DNA of 64,000 nucleotides, taken from assembly GCF_000350225.1 (NCBI RefSeq), contig NW_005178626.1, positions 126,410-190,409 on the forward strand. Reading direction: 5' to 3'. The position numbers and the translations under genes were made by a program. Origin of the DNA: Chondrus crispus. Its lineage: Eukaryota; Rhodophyta; Florideophyceae; Gigartinales; Gigartinaceae. The notes beneath the pieces are model-generated. The model saw nothing but the letters and a program-made list of their open reading frames with translations, did not search any database and was not told where the DNA came from. Positions 40,258 through 50,421 of this stretch are shown here, piece by piece (the first letter of the stretch is position 1; the number at the start of each line of letters is the position of its first letter).

Positions 40258-43200
40258 CAAAACCATTGTCTTGCTCGCCTAAGGCTATTTCCCTTTGCTA
40301 CCAGATTCCAGCACATGAAGTTGACTGTACGAAAATTCTTATAGCCGAAATCAAACGTGAATGCTCATCACGCCGCCTTCTCGGCTTCTGCGTCGACATT
40401 GGTGCTCCAAAGTCAGTTGTCGGCAAGCGGAAGTTGAATCGCCTCCTCCGTGTAGCCAAAAACCACGGTCGAGATATACGCCAATTTTGACGCCGCTTCC
40501 GATTTGGAGACGAATCTTTCCCTTCGCTCGGACGCATATCTTTGCCCCTCGCAACACCACCAGGTGTCGAACCCATCCTTGTCGACTTCGACATTGTCGA
40601 GGCTGACATCCCAGCGTTGCTGGGCATGGACGTACTGGACCGCGAGCAACTTGTCGCCGATACTGTTTTTCACCGACTTGCGCGAAGATCTGCGCAAGAA
40701 CTCCAAGACGGACGACAGGCTTACTTTGACGAATAGTTTATTCCTTTGTTAAGAGCGAAGAGTCGTCACGTGTACGTGCCGATTGCCAATGCTTCTACGA
40801 TCCACTTCACCGAATCACAGCTTCAAAAGCTTCACCGACAGTTCTTTCACCCATCCGCGACGAAACTTTTCCACCTGCTCCGGAGAGCTCGTCCAGAACA
40901 CGCTACGCCGGAGACCCTGAAACTCTTGAAGAACATTTCGCGGCGCTGTGATCCCTGTCAGCGTATTCAGCCCGCACCTGTTCGATTTCGTGTTTCTTTC
41001 GGGACTGAGAATGCACGCTTTAATGAACGCATCATGATGGACATTATGTACATCAACTCTCTGCCCGTTTTGCATATCGTGGATGAATCGAGCCGTTTCT
41101 CTGCCGCTCGCTTTCTCCCTAACATGAGCACCAATGCTGTCTGGGACGCACTCTTACGTTGCTGGGCTTCGATTTATACTGGCCTCCCGAACAGAATACT
41201 AGTCGACCAGGGCAGCAACCTCGGGAAAAGCGAACCTTTTATCTCCCTAGCAGCACGAACCAATGTCGAAGTCCAAGGTACTGGCATAGAGGCGCATTCA
41301 AGCCTAGGGATTGGTGAACGGTACCACGAGCCCGTCCGCACTACCTTCCGGAAGATGAGGGTTGACTACCCCAACGTAGACAAAGAGCTTCTCCTTCAAT
41401 TGGCGGTCAAAGCAATGAACGACACATTAGGTCCCGAAGGTCTCGTTCCGTCATCCCTCGTATTCGGGGAACTGCCGAGAGTATAAACCTTATCAGAAAC
41501 CCCGAAGACCCGAGACAAACTGGCCGAACGGGCCGAAATGGTTCACGAAGCCCGCATTGAGATGCAACGCATCATGGTAAAGATGCGTATATCGAGGGCC
41601 CTGCGGCATTCCGTTCCGCCAGCAGCCGACCGCGCTTACGACCCGGGGGACAAGGTCCTAGTATGGCACAAGAAGGTCGTGAATCACCGTATCGGTGAAT
41701 GGCTCGGACCATTTACGGTTCTCGCTATGGATGCCACCAAAAAACTCGTATATATACAAGATGTGACGATCGGCGCCGCCCGTCCTTTCAACGTAGCGCA
41801 GGTGAAGCGCTACATTCCCCCATCCGTTGTCGCCCATTCCCTGTTCTCCGACATCTGCCGCGCTTTCACGCACTTCAATTCCCCCGACGAAGATGAATAC
41901 TCGGTTCATCTGACAGAGATCATGGACCCTAGAGATCCCCGGGCTTCGTCGGTAAAGATGTCTCAAGCTAAGCGCGACGAAATAAAGGGACTACTGGAAC
42001 GTGGTACCTTCAGCATTATACTACGGGAAGAGGTTCCAAAGGACGCAAACGTCCTACCCGGTCGCTTCGTCCTGGCCATCAAGTCCACCGAAGATGGCCA
42101 GGTGAAATTCAAGGCACGTTACGTCATCGGAGGACATCGTGACCGCATGAAGGACCTCATGGTGCACACAGCAGCGACACTCCAGCCGCAGTCCATCAGA
42201 CTCCTCCTAGCCCTTGCCGCCATTCATGGATTCCAGATCTGGACTGCCGATGTACGTCAGGCGTACCTCCAATATGCTGAACCACTGTCACGTGAGCTAT
42301 TTATCACAAAGCCCGTACCACAGTTCGAGCTCCAACCGGAGCAGTGTCTCAAACTGTTGAAGCCCCTTTACGGACTCTGCGATTCCGGTGACTTATGGCA
42401 CAAGACCATTGACGGCCACCACCGTAATGATTTGGGTATGACACCTCTCCGTTCCGATCCAGCCCTCTACAAACTCGTCTCCGATGGACTCCTGGTCGGA
42501 CTCAGGGGTGGATACGTTGATGATCTTCTTCGCGCCGGCTCACCCGCATTTCGTCAATTGGCAAAAAGGACAAATGCCCGGTTCCAGATGGGCGATGACG
42601 AGACAATACCATGTACCTTTAGCGGGTTCTCCCTTGTTCGCGACAGAGACGGCAACTTAGTTCAAAACCAGCATTTCTACCTTAAGAAGCTGGAGAGACT
42701 CCCCAGTGACGCTTCATTTACCGAGTTTCGATCTATGCGCATGCGCCTTGCGTGGCTGGCGAACACCCGACCTGATTGCCAATTTGAAATTTCCCAGCTC
42801 GCACAAGTCACCGAGGAGCGGTTCCTCACAGAGAAACCCGTGCTGGTTCGTCGTCTAAATAAGGCTACAAAGTACGCGACATGTAATCGAATATCCCTGA
42901 AAATCCCAAAGCTCGACAACGACTCGCTGCGTGTTGTCGGATTTGCAGACGCATCGTTTGCGAACAATCATGACCTTTCTACGCAGCTCGGGCACATTTC
43001 ATTCCTTGCTGATCATTTTGGAAACTCTGTTCCAATTCAGTTCAAGTCGTACAAGTCGAAAAGAGTCGTCCGTTCCGCTATGGCTGGGGAAGTTATCGCA
43101 TTCAGCGATCTATTTGATGTTGCCTCCACCCTCGCTGCTGAGTTGAGCGATATATGCGGCCGCCGGATCCCCGTACAACTGTTCACAGACTCCAAGTCTC

Positions 43201-43433
43201 TCTTCGATGTGATCTCAAAAGGTTCGCGCACCTCAGAGAAGCGAACTATGCTCTATATCGCCGCCGCTCGCGAGGGGTTTCGCGACAAAGTTATATCTGA
43301 TACTGGCTTCGTCCGCAGTTCCCATAATATCGCCGACGGATTGACAAAGTCGATGTCTCAAACAGCGCTAAAACACGTCGTGAGCTCTGGTTTATTAGCT
43401 ATTCAACATGAACAGTGGATAATAAGAAAATAG
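40218..43433 (+). pseudogene. Pol of copia-2 (PR-IN-RT-RH) with three in-frame stops
   Basis: One frame runs throughout, broken by TGA at 40488, TAG at 40734 and TAA at 41484. The protease has FCVDIGAPKSVVG and, after the TGA, IPALLGMDVLD. Integrase: KLHRQFFHPSATKLFHLL and CDPCQR form the H..H..C..C finger, DIMYINSLPVLHIVDE and RILVDQGSN carry catalytic Asp residues, and VEVQGTGIEAHSSLGIGERYH carries the rest. RT: IWTADVRQAYLQ, LKPLYGLCDSGDLW and GGYVDDLLRAG (catalytic YVDD intact). RNase H: VGFADASFANN, MAGEVIAFSD, LFTDSKSLFD and SHNIADGLTK. Integrase before RT proves the copia order. The closest family I know is a copia group widespread in fungi. Confidence 0.87.
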
Positions 43434-43459
43434 AGCGGAATAATTTTCCATTATTCCTC

Positions 43460-44766
43460 CTACACTCTTTCCTTTATCTCTCTTACCTCCAATACTCTAA
43501 GACCTTGCACCTTCTCCCCGCCACATCGCTCAAGGTTTTCTCCAGTAAGAACTATCGCAGTCGACTCTGTAGAGTCTACGATAACTCCAGCATCTGCGTG
43601 CACAACCACGGCATGATCGACCAGTTTCACTTCATGAAGTCGCACTATGAAAATGCCGGACCGCTTCGCGGCCAATACCCTAAACGCCGCTCCCCTATCT
43701 GCTGATTGAATTGCACGTTGTGACTCACCATCGCGCACAGCTCGACATTGTATCAACGTCTCTCTTGCCCCTTGAAGGATCAGTCGAAGTGGTTTGAAGC
43801 ACGAGAAGATTCGCGGATCCCCGTCAATTCTCCGCTCCACCTCGTCAGCCGCACCTGCTCCTCGTAATGCGAAAACAGCATTAACTAACGCCGCCCTCAC
43901 ACAATCATGTGTAGCGGCAGTACGCCTCGGTTGTTCTTCAAGCAGGCACCGCGCTCCTGCCGGCCAGTTCACAGACCCGCGACACCCGATGCCGGAGGTC
44001 CTTACAGCCAGCCCCGGGTGCTTAAAAACTCAAGGACGTGCCTCGCCACCTCGTCTTCACGAGGCTGCCTTGACACTCTCCGACGACGGGCCGGAACAAC
44101 ACAGTCGGGCTATTCCCGTTACGTCATTCCTCCATCCAACCGTGATCCATATACCGCGTATGTGGACAAGACGATTTCGCCCTCTCGTGCACAGGAAAAT
44201 AATTCCGCGTCCCAATCTATGGGATGAAAGGCCTCCACGGATTCTGTTGCCAGCGCGCATGCGTGGGGCACTCCCCTTCTGAACACGAGCGCGTTCCTGC
44301 CGTCACTGCTATCCCCCAAGACCAGTGCCTCTACCAGCCAACGACCCCGATCGCAATACACGGCAGTTGGCAATTTCTGCCTGTCCACGGTAGACAGTAC
44401 CCTGGAAGAGCCGACCCGCAGCTGCGATCCCCGGTAGTGCCCCCCGGACTCTGTTGTGAACGCTGTTCCCTGGTTCTCGTCTACTGCTGCACTTGCTTCT
44501 CCGCCCTTCAACCCTACTGCATTTTCCACCCCCTCTCCCGCCTCTCTCATTGGTGCCCCTTCTTCCACCATTTCCTCTCCACCGGTGCCCGCACTTGCTT
44601 CGGCCTCTGCCTCGTCCACCACCCTTGCTCCTCGTTCCGTCGCAGTCTGTCTGCTCGCAAGTTGCAGAGATGCAAGCTTCTGCGCCTTGCGCCGCAGGCG
44701 CCGGCCGCCGCCACGCCGGCTCCGGCTCCTCCTTTTTCCCACCCTCCCGACCGGAGCCTTCTGCAT
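43460..44766 (-). pseudogene. Antisense coding region of copia-2, broken
   Basis: Between pol and the right LTR the minus strand has two sizeable frames, 44119-44766 (ATG-started, Arg/Ala/Gly-rich N-terminus, then RRGVPHACALATESVEAFHP) and 43460-43972 (ending LRVLEVREIKERV). The stretch between them is open only in pieces, so the whole may be one decayed gene. The second frame contains LVDHAVVVHADAGVIVDSTE, a His-containing strand pair reminiscent of the second half of papain-fold cysteine peptidases; this is a pattern impression only. The plus strand is also partly open (44224-44868), so the coding strand is not certain. Confidence 0.4.
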
Positions 44767-44954
44767 CCCATCGCGCTGCTCCCACAGGACTTATGCTGCG
44801 CTTTTTGCCTTCCGTGTCAGCGACCTTCGCACTCGCAAGACCTCGGCCTTGAGATCAGCTCTTTATAATACTCTCAAGACAGACACCCGTTATGCCACGC
44901 AATCTCAATTCTGTAATTCCATCCTTTTGCCGCGCTCACGACCACTTCCGCCCA

Positions 44955-44974
44955 TGGGAGGGAGTGTCCGTGTT
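44955..44974 (+). promoter_or_regulatory. Probable polypurine tract of copia-2
   Basis: The purine-rich run GGGAGGGAGTG lies just before the TG of the right LTR, the expected place for the plus-strand primer. Confidence 0.45.
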
Positions 44975-45268
44975 TGGGGCTTTCATGGGCTTGCACTACC
45001 GTCCCCACCGGCCGGTGAGCTCCTGTGGTGCCGAGATACTTATGCCATGGTAGTGTAGTCACCCTACCCTTTCAAAGAGCCAGAACGTTTATTAGAGTTG
45101 TAAAAGCACCAAGCTACACTTCTATAGCAAAGGCATTGGCCGGCTCGCGTTCTCTATTCTTGAAGGCATTCGCCAGATCTCCCCGTCTTCCCCACCGCGC
45201 GACTACTCAATCGCTCGATCGTACGAGCGATAGCTCGCGCGAGGCACAAAAACCACCGTTCAACGACA
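44975..45268 (+). repeat. copia-2 right LTR (294 bp)
   Basis: Starts TGGGGCTTTCATGGGC and ends CAACGACA. Compared with the split left LTR it has about 11 substitutions and a two-base indel by eye, so copia-2 is clearly older than element 2. Confidence 0.9.
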
Positions 45269-47261
45269 GTTTTGAAGGCTTTTGATTGAATCAGAACTGA
45301 TCATTCTTTGGTATTTCTATTTTAAATATTCAAAATCGTTCCATTTTAGGGGCACCCCCCTTTACTTGGATACTTCCTTGAACATAGCCTAAGTTTCGCA
45401 GCCACAATCTTGTGGCTTTGGGCAGTGGCGCATAAAATGCGTAACAACCACTTAAGAAAGGCTGGCCTCACATTAGGCCAGATTTTTCTGCAAATATATA
45501 TACATCAAGTCGAAACTTTGTGTCAGTTTGGACACCATTTCTTCAACGTACATACAGTACATGCCCTCGGCAATAGCATCTTGAAAACATTGGGATAGCA
45601 GATATAAATACACAGAAAGACTAAGAATCCAATGAAATTTCCACAAACAGTTGACATTTTAGAAGGGCGTTTTGGTTTCGAAGATGTCAACACATAACGT
45701 TTTGAGGTTGGTCAGAAAGGCTTCTTTTTTAGGCTTTCAAAAATGGCTGGAAAAGACGTGGGGATCTCACCAAAATAATTTACACCCTCCCGCGACGCAG
45801 GCATCAACTGCGGTGGCGAGAGTATCTTTTCCTTGTTGCTGAGCACGCACAAGTCGAGAAAAAATAAATTGAAAGTGACCTCATATGAGGTCACTTGTCG
45901 TTTACACACTAGACACTAGTGTCTAGACGACCGGCAATTTGCCTCATATGAGGTCAGGCTTGTCCTCATATGAGGCCGTTTTTTTTTGCAAAAAAGTATA
46001 CATTAAATCGAGATTTTATAAAATCAGTTTAGACACCATTTCTTTAACCAATATTCCCTCGGCAATAGCTTCCTGCAAAACATCGGGATAGCAGTTATGA
46101 ATACACAGAAATACTAAGAATCTAATATAGTTTCAACACTCGGATGATATTTTAAACAGGCGTTTTGGTTTCGAAGATATCAACAAAAAACGTTTTGATG
46201 TTCTTTAAAAAAGCTTCTTCTTTAGGTATTCTCAAAAAGCCTGGAAAGGACGTGCAGATCTCACCAAGCTCCACCCTTCCGCAGCGCAGAAGTCAACTGC
46301 GGTGGCGAGAGTATCTTTTTCCATTTTGTTCAGCTAGCACAAGTCGAGAAAAATTAAGTTGAAAAGTGACCTCATATGAGGCCATTTGTCACTTAGACAC
46401 TAGTCTAGCTAGATAGAGAGGCGAGACGTGTCCTCACACAAATGAATACAATAACCGCATGTTACTGTTAATTACTGGGTGTTGTGCGTTTCCGAAGATC
46501 CTCTGATTAGCGCCTTCTCGATATCGCCACATGCGCATTGCAGAACAGGCAAAATATGTGAGCTGTTCTCGTAAGGATATGATACTGGAGCACATTCTTG
46601 CAGTACTATATCTGAAGACCAGCAAATCTGTTTATATGCAGCCGTAGATAATAGCTATCGTCAATAGCCAGAAATTCTCAAGGCTCGACGCGTTATCCAA
46701 TGAGCCTGTGATGTTACTCTTGAACGAAGGAATGCTGCCTGAAGAACACGTGTAGATAGTGGCTGTAGGCGAAGCATACAAAAAAATCATAAAGAGAACT
46801 AGGCTGCGTACGGTGTCATCGCCATGGTTCAAGAAGCAGATACAGCATGTCCAATGATTTCGCGCCGTCAACTCACAGGTCTAGTGACAGCGGCAGGCTC
46901 TACATCGCGTTGCAACCCAAGCGCTACCTGCGTATGAGCTTTCAATTGATTTTTATTGATGCATCGAGATATGCCATGACTACTGAAGTACACATTTCTT
47001 GTCGAGCAGTGGCAACAGGTTGACTGTGCATGGCTAAAGGCAGACTATGCTTGCTTTCTAACAACTAAATGGGCGTGGAGAGGCCTAGGGATTGTATAAG
47101 TGACGGGCGACACAACCTATTCGATAGTAACCCTAACTGTACAGTAAACTGGTGCTATCTTGCACAAGCTCTACTTGCTTTACGCAGTTCGTGAAAGCGC
47201 AGAAAGCTCACCTCTCAATCTTGAACCGCGACCGCCCTGCTGTGGTATACAACGTTTTCAA
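45269..47261. other. Non-coding region with a diverged tandem duplication and palindromes
   Basis: No gene is recognised. Two diverged copies of a sequence of about 380-400 bases lie in tandem (about 45500-45900 and 46010-46390). They share GACACCATTTCTT, CCCTCGGCAATAGC, GGCGTTTTGGTTTCGAAGAT, TGCGGTGGCGAGAGTATC and ACAAGTCGAG. Each ends in palindromes built on CCTCATATGAGG. The region 46400-47261 is AT-rich without structure I can name. Confidence 0.6.
45873..45975. repeat. Cluster of CCTCATATGAGG palindromes
   Basis: A perfect 24-base palindrome (45873-45896) centred on CATATG is followed by an 18-base palindrome CTAGACACTAGTGTCTAG (45909-45926). Two further CCTCATATGAGG copies lie at 45942-45953 and 45964-45975. 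A fourth copy is at 46370-46381 in the second half of the duplication. Confidence 0.9.
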
Positions 47262-47774
47262 TCACCAATTGCATCTATGACTCGGCGGTAAGAATCCACC
47301 CAGGGCAGAACTGAGGCCAATTGAGGGCCTACATGATTCGTAGTCCCATGTCCTTCCCCCCTGAAATGGAGTCAAGCCCCACTTTGCATGGCATGCCATC
47401 TGCTCATAAATTGACGACCTCATTGTGGTAGTAAGCGGCGGGAAAGAAACGCACGCTTGAAGATCACTCCACATGGAGTTCCATTCACTGGTTGATCGGG
47501 CCAAAGTGCGGGCTCGAATAGTTGGGCGCATGCTAATCTTCCATCCACATTCGAGTTTCTTTACCCCGGCTTTCGACATCCAGTTGCTGCTGCAATAGTT
47601 ATCTAAGCCCTCTGTTCCGGATGAGCTGGAGCCAGAAGAACTGCTTGATCCCGAGGAGCTCTGCCTAGCAGGGAGCTTTTTCGGTAGCTGAGGCCGCATT
47701 ATCGGCATGGACAGCGAAATAGTGCTGAGGTATAAGAGAGTAGCCGAAATGGCAGCAAATGAGACTTTGGTCAT
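47262..47774 (-). CDS. Small secreted protein (170 aa), DUF2599-like
   Basis: I chose the ATG at 47774 because it gives a clean signal peptide (MTKVSFAAISATLLYLSTISLSMP). The frame extends further upstream without one. A Ser/Gly linker follows (QSSSGSSSSSGSSSSG). The mature domain has five Cys residues in YCSSNW, LECGW, LQACVSFP, MACHAKWG and YESCRP, so disulfides are plausible. The pattern in which YEQMACHAKW is followed about 20 residues later by TWDYESCRPSIG recalls the Q..CH....WNLE..RP signature of DUF2599, a family of exported proteins of unknown function. That match is from memory and needs a profile search. It probably acts outside the cell or in the wall. Confidence 0.6.
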   Translation of the reverse strand: MTKVSFAAISATLLYLSTISLSMPIMRPQLPKKLPARQSSSGSSSSSGSSSSGTEGLDNYCSSNWMSKAGVKKLECGWKISMRPTIRARTLARSTSEWNSMWSDLQACVSFPPLTTTMRSSIYEQMACHAKWGLTPFQGGRTWDYESCRPSIGLSSALGGFLPPSHRCNW

Positions 47775-49300
47775 GATGATATAGCCAGAGGAACCAGTGG
47801 TATCACAGCAGATTGAGTGAGAGATGAAATGAAAGACTGCTTTGTGCGAGGATCGTACTAGAACACTGCAGTGTTGCCTATTCCGTACCACCGTTGATAT
47901 AGTCTTTTGTAGTTCATGGCGTCTCCGTAGCAATTTTTTCAGGAACTATGAAACGGCACGAAACTTTGCCAAAGTTGCTTTTGTCGCAGGTCAGTTGATC
48001 TCTAGTTTTATGAGCCAGAGAGCAGGCATCCCGAGACATACACACAGCGAGTGGGGATGGCTGAAGGCCTCATGAACACATACTGTCGCTGGCCGGCGTG
48101 CCATTTGCCGAGAGTGTACGCTCTGCAAATGACACGCCGGCACAATAGTGGACAAACGCGGGTGGTAAAAATTTAGGAAATAAGTGTCTCGTTTGTTTGA
48201 CGAGATTCCGGAAGTACTGCCGTCAATAACAGAACAAGCAGCTACATCCTTCAGAAATCGCTGTGAACCCCGATGCAGTCGCTCGATAGCTGCCCTTGAA
48301 TTGTACCGGTGGGCATAGATATTGTTATTGGGACGTACACGATTATCGAAATTGTCTCACGGCTGGCACAATTATGGCACAATATCAACCAGGGGACAAC
48401 CTGCGATATCAGGGTTTGTCAACAGGGAGTGCGATATCTTATATCAGCACTCGGCGGAATATCCGCACTCAAGGCCGGTGGACAACCCATACGTGTCTTA
48501 ACAGCACAGTGCGACAATGTCGGCCGACAGAGTCGCGATCAGGAGAATAGGTCCTGCGCGGTCATCCGCTCCGAGACGTCTGGCCCTGGCCCCGTCTCAT
48601 TTTTGCCCCTGGTGTTGGGTCCATGACTCAGCTCGCCTGGTATGCCGTGTTGTAGCGCATTTTTAATCGTTTAAATATCATTGGTGCGCCACTGCCAACA
48701 GTGGACGAAGCATGATGGAATCGCTACGGGAAATACCTGTCACTGTAAGTCCAGTTATGCTTGTGACCACGTCTTTCCAAAACTTGCACAGACGTTTATA
48801 GTTTCGCCTAAAATTTCCGCAAACGTTTTAATGCGAGGGTGCACGTCTCCAGAAAGTTTCTGAGTTTCGCAGAAAAAGTTGCTCAAACTTTCGGCAGCAC
48901 TTTGGGAACCTTTGAAACTTCAGAAACATTCATCAACCTTTTCAAAGATGCCGGATCGCATTACAGCTCCGATCGAGGGTGGATGGAAATATTCCTTCAT
49001 TGAGGCCTTGCTTGCAGGATCCAACAAGGTCCACCACCGGGACCAATGGGAGTGCCGTTTGAGGCGAATATCAGAAAAATCAATTGTCAACCAGGATTTT
49101 ACGGAGCCATGAGCCCTGGTAGTTGGGACCAAAGTTGTATGGCTCTGGGTCACAGGCTCTGGTACCCAGGGCCATTATTGGGACGTATTCTCCTGAATGC
49201 GACTCCGACACGCAGTATGTCGCCAAACGCAGCGTACAAGCTCCTGCATGTGTGGTGATATTGTAGTGATATTGAAGATCATGCCCAGTTCTCGCAATCT
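47775..49300. other. Intergenic region, hairpin but no gene
   Basis: Only short, unconvincing frames occur. A strong hairpin is at 48092-48141 (GCCGGCGTG.CATTTGC arms, 16 of 17 paired, with a small AGAG/CTCT stem in the loop). Around 48780-48930 GAAACT/AAAGTT-type motifs recur. An imperfect GGCTCTGGGT/ACCCAGGGCC pair lies near 49140-49173. Confidence 0.45.
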
Positions 49301-49304
49301 TCTA

Positions 49305-49456
49305 AAAAACTACTGTTATGAGAAAACTACTGTTATGGACGGTGCCCTAGTAGGGCACCTGCGATAACACTACTGCTAACACTGTTAGCATTGGGTACTG
49401 TTAGCCTAACAATACCCAAGGGTAGTGTTCGTTCACCTTCGATAACAGTAGTTTTT
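49305..49456. mobile_element. Fold-back/MITE-like element (152 bp)
   Basis: Terminal arms AAAAACTACTGTTAT (49305-49319) and ATAACAGTAGTTTTT (49442-49456) are perfect inverted repeats. Inside are GGTGCCCTA-G-TAGGGCACC, GCTAACA-C-TGTTAGC and a GGGTA/TACCC pair, so nearly the whole unit can fold. No coding capacity and no clear target duplication. Confidence 0.65.
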
Positions 49457-49597
49457 CACAATATTGGGGAACGGATGAAACGAAACAGGCTGGGTATGAG
49501 GGGGTGTGCGGAGGCGATCTCGACGGAGACAGTTTCGACGTGTAATTTTTTTTTAATTGGGTATGCTTTCCTCAGGGGTCAGCCGAGAGACAAGTGT

Positions 49598-49771
49598 GTT
49601 GTCACACGGGGCACACTCGGGCCGATATCACCTCTTGAGAGGTCAGGCCGGCCTGAGATCAGGCCTCCTATGCGCCCTCGCCTCCGCCTCGAGGCGCATG
49701 TCCAGCCCTCGAGCTGATATCAGCTCAAGAGGGCGGATATCAATATCCGCCCTCTTGCCCCGTGTGACAAC
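49598..49771. mobile_element. Fold-back/MITE-like element (174 bp)
   Basis: Perfect 16-base arms GTTGTCACACGGGGCA (49598-49613) and TGCCCCGTGTGACAAC (49756-49771). The interior holds CTCTTGAGAG, GGCCGGCC, CCTCGAGG and GATATC-centred palindromes, and a 32-base hairpin near 49725-49756 (GAGGGCGGATAT arms). Non-coding. Confidence 0.75.
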
Positions 49772-49803
49772 GCATACGTGTTGCCACATCTGACAGCCAT
49801 GCA

Positions 49804-50421
49804 GGGTTTGTTCGGCGGGTTTTGTTCGGCGGGTTTTGTTCGGCGGGTTTCTCCGTCCCGCCCCCCCCCCCCCCCACGCCCGCTTCTTCCTTCCTCCCTC
49901 CCTCCCGCCCGCCCCGCGAAGACGCAGGTGACGTCATGAATGAAACGCATGTCCACCCGAGGCGTTTGACGTCACGACTCGCGACTCGCCGCCGCCGCGC
50001 ACGCGTGAAAGCCGGTCGCTTCCGTGCTTACACTTGCGCGCGCGGAAGAGAGGAGCACCGGGGCACGGGGCGCGGGGCAGCCCCCCGCGGGGCAGCCCCC
50101 CGCGCGCCGCCGCGGCGCAACTGTAACCGCGGCCGCGTCGCATCTTTGAGCCGCCGCCGCCGCCGCGAGGGCGAGGGAAAGAGAGAGTCGCGCTACACCG
50201 CTGTATTTCGCACATTCGCCGCGCCTGCGCGACCTTGCTCGCCCGCGGCGAAGACACGCCCCTCGCCCACCCGCAATACAGTCCTCCATCACTGTATCTC
50301 GCCCGCGTTGCGCCGCGCTACGTCATACCGTATAACGTAGGTGGCATTCCCGCTCTTCCCGTTACCCTCCTGTGGGGAATTCTGTTCCAGCGTGTTTGCA
50401 AAGTCTCGATGTGAAACGAAA
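49804..50421. repeat. Short tandem repeats and GC-rich intergenic DNA
   Basis: About three copies of GGGTTTTGTTCGGC (49804-49850) lead into a run of 15 C (49861-49875) and a pyrimidine-rich tract. A GC-rich stretch (about 49930-50280) has a direct duplication of GCGGGGCAGCCCCCC (near 50080). The frames across it are composition artefacts. It ends just 3' of the minus-strand gene at 50422. Confidence 0.6.

Larger units (their letters stand above)
24844..45268 (+). mobile_element. Ty1/copia retrotransposon (copia-2), carrying element 2 nested in its left LTR
   Basis: The left LTR is split: 24844-24971 and 38034-38197. The right LTR is 44975-45268. Removing element 2 and one GTAAA leaves a copia element of about 7.4 kb: LTR, gag (38278-40224), pol in the -1 frame (40218-43433), an antisense coding region and LTR. 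The LTRs differ at about 11 positions plus a small indel by eye. The flanking pentamers are GTTTC and GTTTT, a near-match target duplication. Gag and pol each contain in-frame stops, so this copy is dead. Confidence 0.85.

Noticed and set aside
44224-44868. 214-residue plus-strand ORF downstream of copia-2 pol
   Set aside because: No recognisable domain; it overlaps the minus-strand frames, and Ser/Pro/Leu-rich content suggests an artefact of composition. Kept only as a caution on strand choice.
47842-49112. Several ORFs of 60-105 codons in the 47.8-49.1 kb interval
   Set aside because: All lack a domain, a signal or supporting context, and their lengths are within chance expectation.
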